Assembly (NCBI RefSeq): GCF_024813435.1
Contig: NZ_JANAEZ010000004.1
Span: forward strand, 248,001 to 312,000
DNA: 64,000 nt
Direction of reading: 5' to 3'
Source of the DNA: Cognataquiflexum gelatinilyticum
GTDB taxonomy: Bacteria > Bacteroidota > Bacteroidia > Cytophagales > Cyclobacteriaceae
Below, piece by piece: positions 25,203-34,067 of this stretch. The translations under genes and the position numbers were made by a program. How positions within the stretch are numbered: position 1 is the stretch's first letter; each line of letters begins with the position of its first letter. The notes below the pieces were generated by a model. That model saw only the letters and a list, made by a program, of their open reading frames with translations, was not told the DNA's origin and made no database searches.

Positions 25203-26297
25203 CTAAACGAGGGGTTCTTGCTGACTGAGGCAATGGAACGAACCCAAACCCCAGATTAGATCCAAGGAATTTACCCCTATAACCTTTCTTTCCGGAAAAC
25301 ATGAGGTCAGGATCTCCAAAGCCTTATCGTCATTTTTGTCATGAAAAGTCGGTACAATCACTGCATGGTTTGCAATATAGAAATTGGCATATGAGGCAGG
25401 AAGCCTCTGATCTTCGTAGTATTTGGCAGATGGCATGGGAAGCTCAATGACATTCATCTGCTTGCCGTCTTCCAACCTTAATTCGTGGAGCAATTCCAGA
25501 TTTTCCTTCAATGGAGCGTAATTCTCATCTGATTTATTATACTCAACTACAGTCACGACAGTATCTTCATTGACAAAACGCGTAAGGTCATCTATATGGC
25601 CATCGGTATCATCTCCGATAATGCCATCTTTCAGCCACAAAATATTCTCAACACCATAATAGCCTCTTAGATATTCCTCAATCTGATTTTTGGAAAGGTG
25701 AGGATTTCTGTTTGGATTGAGAAGGCAAGCTTCAGAAGTCAGCAAGGTGCCTTTTCCATTGAACTCGACAGAACCTCCTTCCATGACAATGCCCGGTTGG
25801 AAGCAGGGAATATTTCTAAAATCAGCGATTTTGATCGGAATCTGATTGTCCAAGTCATAGGGAGGATACTTGTCTCCCCAGGCATTGTAATTCCATTTGA
25901 CCAAAATCTTCTTTTGTTCAGCTTCAGGATTGATCAAAAAAGCAGGACCATGGTCTCTGCACCAAGCATCATTGGTAGGGAAAAAGTGGAAGAAAATCTT
26001 GCTAAGATCCACACCCGCAGTCTGCAAATGTCCCAAAGCAAATGCCTTCATTGCCGCATCTTTCACATTGATATGAACTTCTTCACCCAAAGCCACATGT
26101 TTGATAAACTCAGCATAGGCCGGGAAAATAGTATGGATTTTACCCGGCCATGATTCTTCTTTGTGCGGCCAACTCAGCCAAGTCGCCTGATGTGGTGCAA
26201 ATTCAGCAGGGAAATAATATCCCAATTGATTTGAACTGATACCTCCTGCTTTGGAAATTTCTAAGATATCTTTTGAATAAATATTAGTCTTCATCAA
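25203..26297 (-). CDS. aguA: Agmatine deiminase
   Basis: A 364-residue guanidino-modifying enzyme that converts agmatine to N-carbamoylputrescine. Signatures: TWLSWPHKEESWPG, NDAWCRDHGP, the Asp/His motif GDDTDGHIDD, and a C-terminal catalytic Cys in GSFHCLSQQ. Length is usual. The gene overlaps the preceding aguB by 14 bp, so the two steps are co-expressed. Confidence 0.92.
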   Translation of the reverse strand: MMKTNIYSKDILEISKAGGISSNQLGYYFPAEFAPHQATWLSWPHKEESWPGKIHTIFPAYAEFIKHVALGEEVHINVKDAAMKAFALGHLQTAGVDLSKIFFHFFPTNDAWCRDHGPAFLINPEAEQKKILVKWNYNAWGDKYPPYDLDNQIPIKIADFRNIPCFQPGIVMEGGSVEFNGKGTLLTSEACLLNPNRNPHLSKNQIEEYLRGYYGVENILWLKDGIIGDDTDGHIDDLTRFVNEDTVVTVVEYNKSDENYAPLKENLELLHELRLEDGKQMNVIELPMPSAKYYEDQRLPASYANFYIANHAVIVPTFHDKNDDKALEILTSCFPERKVIGVNSLDLIWGLGSFHCLSQQEPLV

Positions 26298-27159
26298 TGA
26301 ATCTTTTTACGATAGGGGAATAAGAATCTATACGTCTGTCCCTCAAAAACGGCCAGTGGGTTCTGTATCGGTCGGAATTCTCCATATCGAGTTCCTGCAC
26401 ATGTACTTCTTCTTTTACATGGTCCGCTTGGTACAATATCCTCCCAAAAGCATTGGTCGCAAAAGATCCACCCCAAAACTGCTGATTTCCTTCTGTTCCT
26501 ACCCTGTTGACAGAAACTACAGGAACCCCGTTTGCCACGGCATGTGAACGCTGTATAGTCTGCCAAGCCTGGTATTGTTCGTCGTTGGTTTCTTTTGTTG
26601 CTTCTTTGTGCCATCCGATAGCTGTAGGATAAAACAGGATTTCTGCCCCCATCAGTGAAGTGATCCTTGCAGCTTCCGGATACCATTGATCCCAACATAT
26701 CAACACGCCGATCGTTCCGACTTTGGTTTTGAAAACTTTATACCCCATATCTCCCGGAGTAAAATAGAATTTCTCATAATACCCCGGATCATCAGGAATA
26801 TGCATTTTGCGGTATTTACCAAGGTATTTCCCATCAGCATCTATTACTGCGGTAGTGTTGTGGTAAAGGCCTTCAGCTCTTTTTTCAAACAAAGATGCCA
26901 CAATGACTACTCCCAATTCTTTTGCCAATGAGGAAAAAGTTTCAGTTGAAGGTCCGGGGATGGCTTCCGCAAGTTTGAAATTATCATGATCCTCCACATC
27001 GCAAAAATACAAGGAACCGAAAAGCTCCTGCAAACATACGATCTGAGCACCTTTGGCTGCTGCCTCACGGATTCCCGCAATGGCTTTGGCCATATTGTCT
27101 GAGAGGTCATTGGAACAAGATGTTTGCACCATGCCTACTTTGATGGTTCTTTTTGACAC
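26284..27159 (-). CDS. aguB: N-carbamoylputrescine amidase
   Basis: A 291-residue nitrilase-superfamily hydrolase that releases putrescine, CO2 and ammonia. The catalytic triad is visible: Glu in LQELFG, Lys in YRKMHIPDDPG, Cys in VLICWDQWYPEA. The HIPDDPGYYEKFYF segment is typical of AguB. It is the first gene of the aguB-aguA operon. Two CAAAnnTA motifs (27198-27205 and 27216-27223) upstream could be its -7 element on the minus strand. Confidence 0.93.
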   Translation of the reverse strand: MSKRTIKVGMVQTSCSNDLSDNMAKAIAGIREAAAKGAQIVCLQELFGSLYFCDVEDHDNFKLAEAIPGPSTETFSSLAKELGVVIVASLFEKRAEGLYHNTTAVIDADGKYLGKYRKMHIPDDPGYYEKFYFTPGDMGYKVFKTKVGTIGVLICWDQWYPEAARITSLMGAEILFYPTAIGWHKEATKETNDEQYQAWQTIQRSHAVANGVPVVSVNRVGTEGNQQFWGGSFATNAFGRILYQADHVKEEVHVQELDMENSDRYRTHWPFLRDRRIDSYSPIVKRFIDED

Positions 27160-27319
27160 TTTGGTTGATTTAAATGGTTACTATTTCCTTTGAGTTTCAA
27201 AATTAGACTATTATTCAAAAATATTAAACCCATATAAAATACATAATGGTTCCCCGGCACCTGGTAATTCCACTTTTTCAAAAGGCAAACCGGAGAAATA
27301 GCCCTCCCCGATTTTTCCA

Positions 27320-27327
27320 TATATTTG
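27320..27327 (+). promoter_or_regulatory. Putative -7 element for the M3 peptidase gene (TATATTTG)
   Basis: An exact match to TAnnTTTG, 26 bp upstream of the ATG at 27353. No convincing -33 TTG was found at the usual spacing. Confidence 0.4.
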
Positions 27328-27352
27328 CAGCAGAACCCAAATGTATGTTCTC

Positions 27353-29488
27353 ATGAAAAAAACAATTATTGCAATGGCAGCTTCAGGAGCATTGCTCTAT
27401 GCCTGTGGTGCCAAAGAAGAAAAAACTGAAAATAGGAACCCATTCTTTGAAGCGTATGATACGCCTTTTGAAGTCCCTCCTTTTGACAAAATCGAAAATG
27501 AGCACTTTTCTCCTGCCATCTTAGAGGGGATCAAGCAACAACAAGCTGAGATCGACGCGATCGTCAATAATCCTGAGGACCCGACTTTTGCCAATACCAT
27601 TGAAGCCATGGAAAAATCCGGGGAATTGCTAGCCAAAGTCTCTACAGTATTTTACAATTTCAATTCCGCCAACACCAACGATACCATTCAGGCAATTGCC
27701 AAAGAATTGGCTCCTGAGATCTCCAAACACTCAGACAATATTAGCCTAAATGAAAAACTCTTTGCAAGGGTAAACAGCATTTGGGAAAAGAAAGAAAACC
27801 TTGGCTTGAATGCAGAACAGCAAAAACTGTTGGAAAAAACATACAAGTCTTTTGTACGAAACGGTGCCAACCTCAATGAAGCAGACAAGGAAAAACTAAG
27901 AAAAATAAATTCCAGACTTTCAGTCTGGAGTCTCACCTTCGGCCAAAATCTATTGGCAGAAACCAATGCTTTCAAGCTGTTTGTAGACAATGAAGCTGAC
28001 CTGGCAGGACTTCCCCAAGAACTGCGGGATGCCGCCAAGGCAGATGCCAAAGCTGCAGGTGAAGAAGAAAAATGGTTATTTACCCTACAGAATCCGAGCA
28101 TCATGCCTTTCCTCCAATATGCTGAAAATAGGGAGTTGAGGAAGCAGATCTGGGAAGCTTACCAAAGCCGCGCCAACCATGACAATGACAAAGACAACAA
28201 AGCCATCTTGGTGGAAATGGCAAACCTGAGAAGAGAAAAAGCACAATTGCTCGGTTATAATACGCATGCCGATTACGTCCTTGAAGAATCGATGGCCAAA
28301 ACTTCAGAGCAGGTTTATAAACTTCTGAACCAACTTTGGACTCCTGCTTTGGCAAAAGCCAAACAAGAAAAAGATGAAATGCAGGCAATTGTCACAGCAG
28401 AAGGCAAAGATTTCAACATCGAGCCTTGGGACTGGAGGTTTTATGAAGAGAAACTCCGTCAACAGAAATTCAACCTTGACGAGCAGGAAGTGAAGCCTTA
28501 TTTCGCTTTAGACAAAGTGCAGGCAGGAGTCTTTATGGTTGTCAAAAACCTTTTTGGATTGACATTCGAAGAAATCAAAGACATCCCAACCTACCATCCT
28601 GATGCCAAAGCTTATGAAGTCAAAGAAGCAGATGGAACACACGTGGGTGTTTTATATATGGACTTCCATCCAAGACCATCCAAAAGAGGCGGTGCTTGGA
28701 TGACATCTTACCGTCCACAGCAAACCATTGATGGCGTCAGAAAAGCGCCAGTGATTTCGATTGTTTGCAATTTCTCAAAGCCAACCGGAGATGCACCGGC
28801 ATTGTTGACTTTCGATGAGGTGACGACTTTCTTCCATGAGTTTGGACATGCGCTTCACGGATTGCTGTCCAATGTGCAGTACAGAAGCCTTGCAGGCACT
28901 TCGGTTCCGAGGGATTTTGTCGAGCTGCCTTCACAGATTATGGAAAACTGGGCGACCGAACCTACAGTCCTGAAACAATATGCCATCCACTACAAAACAG
29001 GCGAACCTATCCCTGATGAGTTGATCGAAAAATTGAAAAACTCAGGTACTTTCGGACAGGGATTTGCCACAACTGAGTATTTGGCTGCCTCGCTTTTGGA
29101 TCTGGATTACCATACTCAAGAAAAGGAAATCGTAGGAAGTGCCAATGATTTTGAAAATGCATCTTTGGAAAAAATCGGACTGATGAGCGAAATTATCCCA
29201 AGGTACCGCAGCACTTATTTCCAGCACATTTTTGCAGGGGGTTATTCCTCGGGTTATTATAGCTATATCTGGTCGGGGGTTTTGGATACAGATGCTTTCC
29301 AGGCATTTAAGGAAACAGACTTATTTAATCCTGAAGTAGCATTGGCTTTCAGAAAAGAAATCCTTGAAAGAGGAGGAACAGACGAGCCGATGAAAATGTA
29401 TGTCAACTTCCGTGGTGCTGAACCAAAGATCGATGCGCTTTTGAAAAAAAGAGGCTTGGATCAGGTGACCGTTGACAGGAATAATTAA
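27353..29488 (+). CDS. M3-family metallopeptidase, Dcp-like lipoprotein
   Basis: A 711-residue zinc dipeptidyl carboxypeptidase/oligopeptidase. The signal MKKTIIAMAASGALLYAC ends in a lipobox, so I start at ATG 27353. The zinc motif is FFHEFGHALHG (about residue 495-505), preceded by VTT and followed by the ENWATEP glutamate; the C terminus has YSSGYYSYIWSG. Full length for the Dcp branch. As a lipoprotein it should act in the periplasm or at the surface on short peptides. Two terminators follow. Confidence 0.93.
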   Translation: MKKTIIAMAASGALLYACGAKEEKTENRNPFFEAYDTPFEVPPFDKIENEHFSPAILEGIKQQQAEIDAIVNNPEDPTFANTIEAMEKSGELLAKVSTVFYNFNSANTNDTIQAIAKELAPEISKHSDNISLNEKLFARVNSIWEKKENLGLNAEQQKLLEKTYKSFVRNGANLNEADKEKLRKINSRLSVWSLTFGQNLLAETNAFKLFVDNEADLAGLPQELRDAAKADAKAAGEEEKWLFTLQNPSIMPFLQYAENRELRKQIWEAYQSRANHDNDKDNKAILVEMANLRREKAQLLGYNTHADYVLEESMAKTSEQVYKLLNQLWTPALAKAKQEKDEMQAIVTAEGKDFNIEPWDWRFYEEKLRQQKFNLDEQEVKPYFALDKVQAGVFMVVKNLFGLTFEEIKDIPTYHPDAKAYEVKEADGTHVGVLYMDFHPRPSKRGGAWMTSYRPQQTIDGVRKAPVISIVCNFSKPTGDAPALLTFDEVTTFFHEFGHALHGLLSNVQYRSLAGTSVPRDFVELPSQIMENWATEPTVLKQYAIHYKTGEPIPDELIEKLKNSGTFGQGFATTEYLAASLLDLDYHTQEKEIVGSANDFENASLEKIGLMSEIIPRYRSTYFQHIFAGGYSSGYYSYIWSGVLDTDAFQAFKETDLFNPEVALAFRKEILERGGTDEPMKMYVNFRGAEPKIDALLKKRGLDQVTVDRNN

Positions 29489-29491
29489 AAG

Positions 29492-29528
29492 AAAACCTTT
29501 GAGGTCTTTTCCAGACCTCGAAGGTTTT
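29492..29528 (+). terminator. Hairpin terminator directly after the M3 peptidase
   Basis: A 16-bp stem (29492-29507 with 29513-29528, one G-T pair) around a 5-nt loop, 3 bp past the stop. Its T-run is short and interrupted. Confidence 0.7.
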
Positions 29529-29568
29529 GAATTTTGATAATCCGGTGAGGATTATTAATCCAATAAAG

Positions 29569-29600
29569 CCATCCTAGCTCAAAAGCTGGATGGTTTTTTA
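29569..29600 (+). terminator. Second hairpin terminator after the M3 peptidase
   Basis: CCATCC, a bulged T and AGCT (29569-29579) pair with AGCT plus GGATGG (29584-29593), then a run of Ts. It backs up the first hairpin. Confidence 0.7.
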
Positions 29601-29638
29601 TTTTTTTTCAAATTTGAACCAAGAAAAACCATTTACAT

Positions 29639-29668
29639 GTCGGCACATCGGACATCGGTCATCTGACA
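29639..29668. repeat. Short 7-bp tandem array
   Basis: GTCGGCA, CATCGGA, CATCGGT and CATCTGA follow each other in register. It lies between the M3 peptidase terminators and the end of the usher gene and resembles the other heptad arrays in period, not in unit sequence. Confidence 0.45.
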
Positions 29669-29713
29669 ATTTCCTAGGCAATAATAAACTTATCAAAAAA
29701 CACCCACTCCACT

Positions 29714-32395
29714 TCACTCCTTCTTATACCTCAGCTTAAAATTCAAATTCTCAAGGTAATCCCCATCAGCTAAGGCCTTTACCTCAAATTCAAGGATTCC
29801 AGGTTCGGAGGTCACATTCATAAACTCCAACTGCTTAGGATCTGCATAAAGTCTATATTTACCCGGCATCAGACCAAAAACATAGAAACCACCGTCTGTA
29901 AATGTACGCAAAAGCTGAAGCGGTTCGCTATCATTCAGTTTTTCCAGGATCAATCTTAATCCACCCAGGCCTTCTTCTTTGCTATTGTGGTCTACGACTA
30001 CATATCCCTCAATAATTCCTGTTTGGTACAAAGGAATATCAATACTCCTATACCTGTTTGGCTCGGCCACAAATGTAAATCGCTTCACCTTTGGGGCAAG
30101 GTTAGGATTTGGCAATGCATGGATATCGACTTCCATCTGGTATTTCCAATATGCTTGCAATTGGGTGATCCTCAGGATACCGTCAGAACCTAAAAGCATG
30201 TTTGCAGATCTGTCCAACCGCACCGCTTTTGCAGGAACTACCACCTCTCCCGGATCGAAGACCCCGTTTTCATTGGCGTCAATAAACAGACGTACTGCAA
30301 CTCCTGAACGGGTAACTTGGTCTCTGTTGTCGGGCAAAATATATCCTGAAGGATCGATACCCAGAGATCCTGTGATAGCCTGTTGTGCTGAGTAATTATT
30401 CCTGCTTGCTGAAAACTGGGTAGAAGTCCTTAAGCCTCTGAAGTCATAAAGGAATCCCAACTGAAACTGACCTTTCTCCCTGATGGCATCCATTTCATAA
30501 CCCATGGTAAGCCTACCCATTTTGAAGAGGGTCTGAGACATCATGAGATTGTAAGAAATCGGGGTTTTATTATAAGTATCATACCTGTATTGTCCCCTGA
30601 AAAACATCCCCCTAACAAAAACAGGGACACTTGGATCCCTCTTGAGGGTATAAGTCACCGAAGCTGTAAATTGGCCAATGGCATTGTACAGGTTTGGTGG
30701 TTCGATCCCTGTACCGATATCTTTTAGTCCGCTGATCCGAGCGCGATAGTTGACCCGGGCTACTACCCTACCGATCTGGGTATTGAAATCCGTTTGGTAG
30801 TTGGTCCTAAAACCGCTTTCGTACCATTGTCTTTCTCCGGTGATCCTGAATCCGGAAAATCTCCCAAAGGTTTTGAAAGGAAAAAATGCATTGAGGTTTG
30901 CCTCTCGGACCTGACCTACGAGGTTGAATTCTGATTCCGGAACAAATTCTGTAAACTGGGCATTGATACTGGTATTGTTGGCATAAAAAACCGATGCAGA
31001 AGCTTGGTAATACCTGTCAGGCAAAACATCCACATTCAGAAGATACTGTTGCCGTATTCTGGCAGAAAGACCAAAAACGCCATAAGTCATATTCTTTCCA
31101 AATACAGCACCATTGTCCACACCTGCCCTGACTGTCAGTGCATTGGTCACTCCATAAGCAATGTCCGCATGACCGATGAGGTCCTTATCCAAACTATCAA
31201 GGCTTGTTTCAGCCAATCCGGCCTGTAAATTATAGGTTACAAACCCTTTTGGTAAAAAAGTGAAAGGAATCTGCAGTTGTCTTTCCTCTATTTTGACTTC
31301 ACCTTGTGGGGTATAGATCCTAATAGCAAGACGTACAACTCCAAAACTAATAGGCGCATTGAACCGGTAATATCCTACATCATCTGCTCTGAGAAAATCA
31401 ACCAACTGTCCGCCAATCAGAAGTTCTACTTCAGAATCCGGCTCTGTGTAGCCATCGATAACAAAAACGTCAAGTTTCATCCTTGGGATGACCGGATTGT
31501 TGGTAATGCCAACACCTAAAATACCGACCGAATTGTTTAGCCCTGTGGTATTGATCTGTCCCACAGAAATACCCGTCATACCGGCATTCTTATCCGGCAA
31601 AAGACCTCCCGGTAAAACATAACGCCACCTTGCCCCTGAAAAAGAAGAGAAAAGACTTCCTTCCTGAACAGTTCCCGAATACAATCCCTGGAGATCCCCT
31701 CCCAAAAATTCCATTCCAGCATTTAATAGAATCCCTAGGTTTTGACTTCCGTCACCATAATTGTAATTGAGGTTATAATCCAACATTCCGGGAGCAAACA
31801 ATTTTCTGTCTCTCCCATGAAGCAGCGGGGCATCTGATAAGTCTTTATTGGCTGCGGATTGCTGAAGTTTCTTTCTCAAAGCTTCCCTTTTCTGCCTTTC
31901 GTCGATTGGAAGCGGAAATTCTGCGGTGAGGCTTAGTGAAAGTGCATTGAAATTGACCAAGAAATTCAGCCCAAAAATCCTAGAATAATAGTCGGGGTGA
32001 AGGTAAATGTCCATTCCGCCCATATAAAATTTATCGGCCGGAAGGGTTTCTCTGTTGCCTTTGATCGTTACCATGCCTAGTAGAGGATCAATAAGCCAAT
32101 TGTCATTTTTGCTTGGAAAAGTCCCTTGAAGGCCTTTTCCATTGCTTGTCCTTTCGTTGCCGATATACAACATGCTAAGCACTTCGCCTAAAGGCAGAAA
32201 CGGCACATTATCAAAAAATACTACATTCAAATAGGCCTGTCCCAATGAGGGATAGGAAAAAGTAAGCATGGCTTCGCCATCAGGTTCTTGCTGTGCCTGT
32301 AGGTTTTTGGTCGAAAAAACCAAAATTACCATCAAAAGCACCGAAAGAACCCCCTTCAATTTTTTTGATTCAATAAAAGGAAACTGGTAAGCCAA
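29714..32395 (-). CDS. Usher-like outer-membrane assembly protein of a chaperone-usher pilus
   Basis: An 893-residue outer-membrane protein, last gene of a seven-gene operon. A signal peptide (about 1-35) is followed by an N-terminal domain with NVPFLPLGEVLSMLYIGN and a long barrel region (about 160-690) of alternating aromatic strands. Inside it lies a plug-like domain with DGYTEPDSEVELLIGGQLV and YRFNAPISFGVVRLAIRIY, the style of FimD/PapC ushers. The C-terminal part differs from classical ushers: FIDANENGVFDPGE (about 704-717) is a calcium-loop-like SdrD-type motif, followed by a carboxypeptidase-regulatory-like sandwich. The chaperone gene is 73 bp upstream. The usher reading rests on these motifs and context; a different 24-strand barrel secretin is the alternative. 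Confidence 0.72.
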   Translation of the reverse strand: MAYQFPFIESKKLKGVLSVLLMVILVFSTKNLQAQQEPDGEAMLTFSYPSLGQAYLNVVFFDNVPFLPLGEVLSMLYIGNERTSNGKGLQGTFPSKNDNWLIDPLLGMVTIKGNRETLPADKFYMGGMDIYLHPDYYSRIFGLNFLVNFNALSLSLTAEFPLPIDERQKREALRKKLQQSAANKDLSDAPLLHGRDRKLFAPGMLDYNLNYNYGDGSQNLGILLNAGMEFLGGDLQGLYSGTVQEGSLFSSFSGARWRYVLPGGLLPDKNAGMTGISVGQINTTGLNNSVGILGVGITNNPVIPRMKLDVFVIDGYTEPDSEVELLIGGQLVDFLRADDVGYYRFNAPISFGVVRLAIRIYTPQGEVKIEERQLQIPFTFLPKGFVTYNLQAGLAETSLDSLDKDLIGHADIAYGVTNALTVRAGVDNGAVFGKNMTYGVFGLSARIRQQYLLNVDVLPDRYYQASASVFYANNTSINAQFTEFVPESEFNLVGQVREANLNAFFPFKTFGRFSGFRITGERQWYESGFRTNYQTDFNTQIGRVVARVNYRARISGLKDIGTGIEPPNLYNAIGQFTASVTYTLKRDPSVPVFVRGMFFRGQYRYDTYNKTPISYNLMMSQTLFKMGRLTMGYEMDAIREKGQFQLGFLYDFRGLRTSTQFSASRNNYSAQQAITGSLGIDPSGYILPDNRDQVTRSGVAVRLFIDANENGVFDPGEVVVPAKAVRLDRSANMLLGSDGILRITQLQAYWKYQMEVDIHALPNPNLAPKVKRFTFVAEPNRYRSIDIPLYQTGIIEGYVVVDHNSKEEGLGGLRLILEKLNDSEPLQLLRTFTDGGFYVFGLMPGKYRLYADPKQLEFMNVTSEPGILEFEVKALADGDYLENLNFKLRYKKE

Positions 32396-32468
32396 AATTT
32401 TATATTAAAAAGAAGCGAGATAAATATTTCATTAAACTGAAATCGAATTGCCTTAGGGCAAATCGAAA

Positions 32469-33299
32469 TCATGGGATTCTGACAAATATTCTTTTACTTA
32501 TAGGGGCACTCTGCACCAGATCCGAGGAAGGGATGTCTGATCTTTTGGTTTCAAATTGAAGTTCAAGCTGGTATTCTCCTGAGGCCAAACCTTCGGGAAT
32601 ATTGACATCGATCCCTTTCTTTCCCGAAAAATACATCGCAACTGTTTCTTCTTTTTGGGAAACTACTTTGTCTGATGCATCCCTCAACGTAGCGGATATA
32701 CTTCCTAGAAAGGGGGAATTGCCGGTGGTAACAAAATCTGCGATTGCTCTTAAGTTACCTTCTGCCATGGAAGTAGACACATCTCCGATTTCAAGTCCGG
32801 TTGAGGTCTGTCCGTTTTTGTAAAAAGCAGCAATCACTTGGTCAAATTTGAAATTGATCTGAGTGGAAACCTCTGATTCTACAACCTGATCTACATCCTG
32901 CGCCTGATTGTTGGAAGTCACTTTGACTCTGGTAAAATAAGTACCGGCAGGCAAGGAACGGTCAGGTCTCAACTGTAACCTTACTGTTTGCTGCTGCTGT
33001 GGTGCCAAGACGAAAGTCCTGGGAAATGCCCTTAATCTGTCACCAAGCCCATATTGCTTGTCTTTGATACTGTCGCCGTAGACCATCACCAAATTGCCAA
33101 GATCATCACTGCCGGGATATCCGAAAATAAAGCTCACGTTGATTTCTTGGGTAATCTCTGAAGGATTGGTAATGTAAAGGGAAGCAATGCCATTCTCATC
33201 CAAAAAAACCGAAGTCGGTGCAATGGATATCTGCGCCATAGCAGGCACAGCCAAAAACAGGAATAAGCTTACTGATAAAGCTTTGATTGTCTTTTTCAT
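32469..33299 (-). CDS. PapD-like periplasmic pilus chaperone
   Basis: A 276-residue periplasmic protein with signal peptide (about 1-22, ending PAMAQ). The first immunoglobulin-like domain reads ISIAPTSVFLDENGIASLYI, then TNPSEITQEINVSF, and FPRTFVLAPQQQQTVRLQL with GTYFTRVKV, the order of strands A, B, F-G of PapD-type chaperones. The second domain (about 165-276) ends in SKRIFVRIP. Slightly longer than classical chaperones. It should hold pilin subunits by donor-strand complementation and deliver them to the usher encoded next. Confidence 0.8.
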   Translation of the reverse strand: MKKTIKALSVSLFLFLAVPAMAQISIAPTSVFLDENGIASLYITNPSEITQEINVSFIFGYPGSDDLGNLVMVYGDSIKDKQYGLGDRLRAFPRTFVLAPQQQQTVRLQLRPDRSLPAGTYFTRVKVTSNNQAQDVDQVVESEVSTQINFKFDQVIAAFYKNGQTSTGLEIGDVSTSMAEGNLRAIADFVTTGNSPFLGSISATLRDASDKVVSQKEETVAMYFSGKKGIDVNIPEGLASGEYQLELQFETKRSDIPSSDLVQSAPISKRIFVRIP

Positions 33300-33317
33300 A
33301 AAATTGAAGAGTTATAA

Positions 33318-33342
33318 AAGTCGGCGGGGTAACCGCCGACTT
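33318..33342 (-). terminator. Intercistronic hairpin between pilin and chaperone genes
   Basis: AAGTCGGCGG (33318-33327) pairs perfectly with CCGCCGACTT (33333-33342) around a 5-nt loop; on the minus strand it is followed by TTATAA and no long T-run. It is the only GC-rich element in the spacer. I read it as an attenuator or mRNA-stabilising hairpin that lets the pilin exceed the chaperone and usher, as known for pap-type operons. Confidence 0.6.
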
Positions 33343-33355
33343 GAATTGTTGAATC

Positions 33356-33886
33356 CTAGTTATATTCTGCACTGATATTGAAAGTACCAGAGTAGGTACC
33401 TACGCCCTGAGCTGTAAGAGCCGGAATTGATCCACCTACCCAGATGAAGAAAGCATTGTCTGCCAAAGTTACAGTAGAACCACTTGCTACAGGAATCGCA
33501 GTTGCTCTGTTCGTTTCCACCGCATCACCGATTACTTCCGGAGTCATAACAATGGTCAAACCACCACCTGAAGTCAGGGTTACAGTTGGGTCATAAAATA
33601 CGGTAACACCACCATTTGCACCACCAAGGTCAAACTGAGCCACATTGGTAACAGTACCTGTGTTGACATTACTTGCGGCAGAATTGGCATCCAAAACAAT
33701 GGTACCGGGAGTAGTGGAGGAAACCCTACCGAAATTGATGGCATTCAAAGTTCCATCCAAAACAATGGTCAAATCCTGAAGGATTTCGGCAGAAGCTGGA
33801 GCTGTAGCAGCTTTTTGTGCATAAGAAGTAGATGCTACGCCTACAAAGAAAATTGCAATTACGAGTGATTTAAGAATTGTTTTCAT
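33356..33886 (-). CDS. DUF4402 family pilin-like subunit, probable major pilin
   Basis: A 176-residue exported protein. After a signal peptide (ending TSYAQ, about 24) comes the DUF4402 layout: ASAEILQDLTIVLDGTLNAINFG, AQFDLGGANGGVTVFY, DNAFFIWVGGSIPAL and the final strand GTYSGTFNISAEYN. It has no cysteine in the mature part and is rich in Thr, Ala, Val and Gly, as expected for a polymerising subunit. The 181-bp leader and the hairpin behind it suggest separate, high expression. DUF4402 is related in pattern to spore-coat-U and archaic pilins; the polymer role is inferred. Confidence 0.78.
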   Translation of the reverse strand: MKTILKSLVIAIFFVGVASTSYAQKAATAPASAEILQDLTIVLDGTLNAINFGRVSSTTPGTIVLDANSAASNVNTGTVTNVAQFDLGGANGGVTVFYDPTVTLTSGGGLTIVMTPEVIGDAVETNRATAIPVASGSTVTLADNAFFIWVGGSIPALTAQGVGTYSGTFNISAEYN

Positions 33887-34067
33887 TTTGTTGTTGTTTT
33901 TAAAAATTAAAAATTTGTTAGAGTTTGTTTTACTTTTTGTTTTTGTTTTTACTATTTGTTTTTACTTTTTTTTGCTTTTCAAGTGTATCCATGAGTTATG
34001 GATTGGGGGATTAAGAAGGATGTTACATAAGCGATTCAGTTAAATGGTTTATGGTATATTTTAAGTT
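33887..34067 (-). promoter_or_regulatory. Leader of the pilin gene with repeated T-rich units
   Basis: The only large gap inside the operon. Three near-identical units TTTGTTTT(T)ACT lie on the plus strand at 33924-33934, 33942-33953 and 33955-33966, embedded in long T runs. An inverted repeat ATCCAT/ATGGAT occurs just upstream, near 33986-34002. No consensus -7 element was recognised. The repeats could vary in length by slippage and so alter pilin expression. Confidence 0.4.

Noticed and set aside
29714..32395. Alternative reading of the 893-aa protein as a TonB-dependent receptor
   Set aside because: The carboxypeptidase-regulatory-like domain is C-terminal, not N-terminal, there is no TonB-box/plug pattern, and PapD-like and DUF4402 genes adjoin it.
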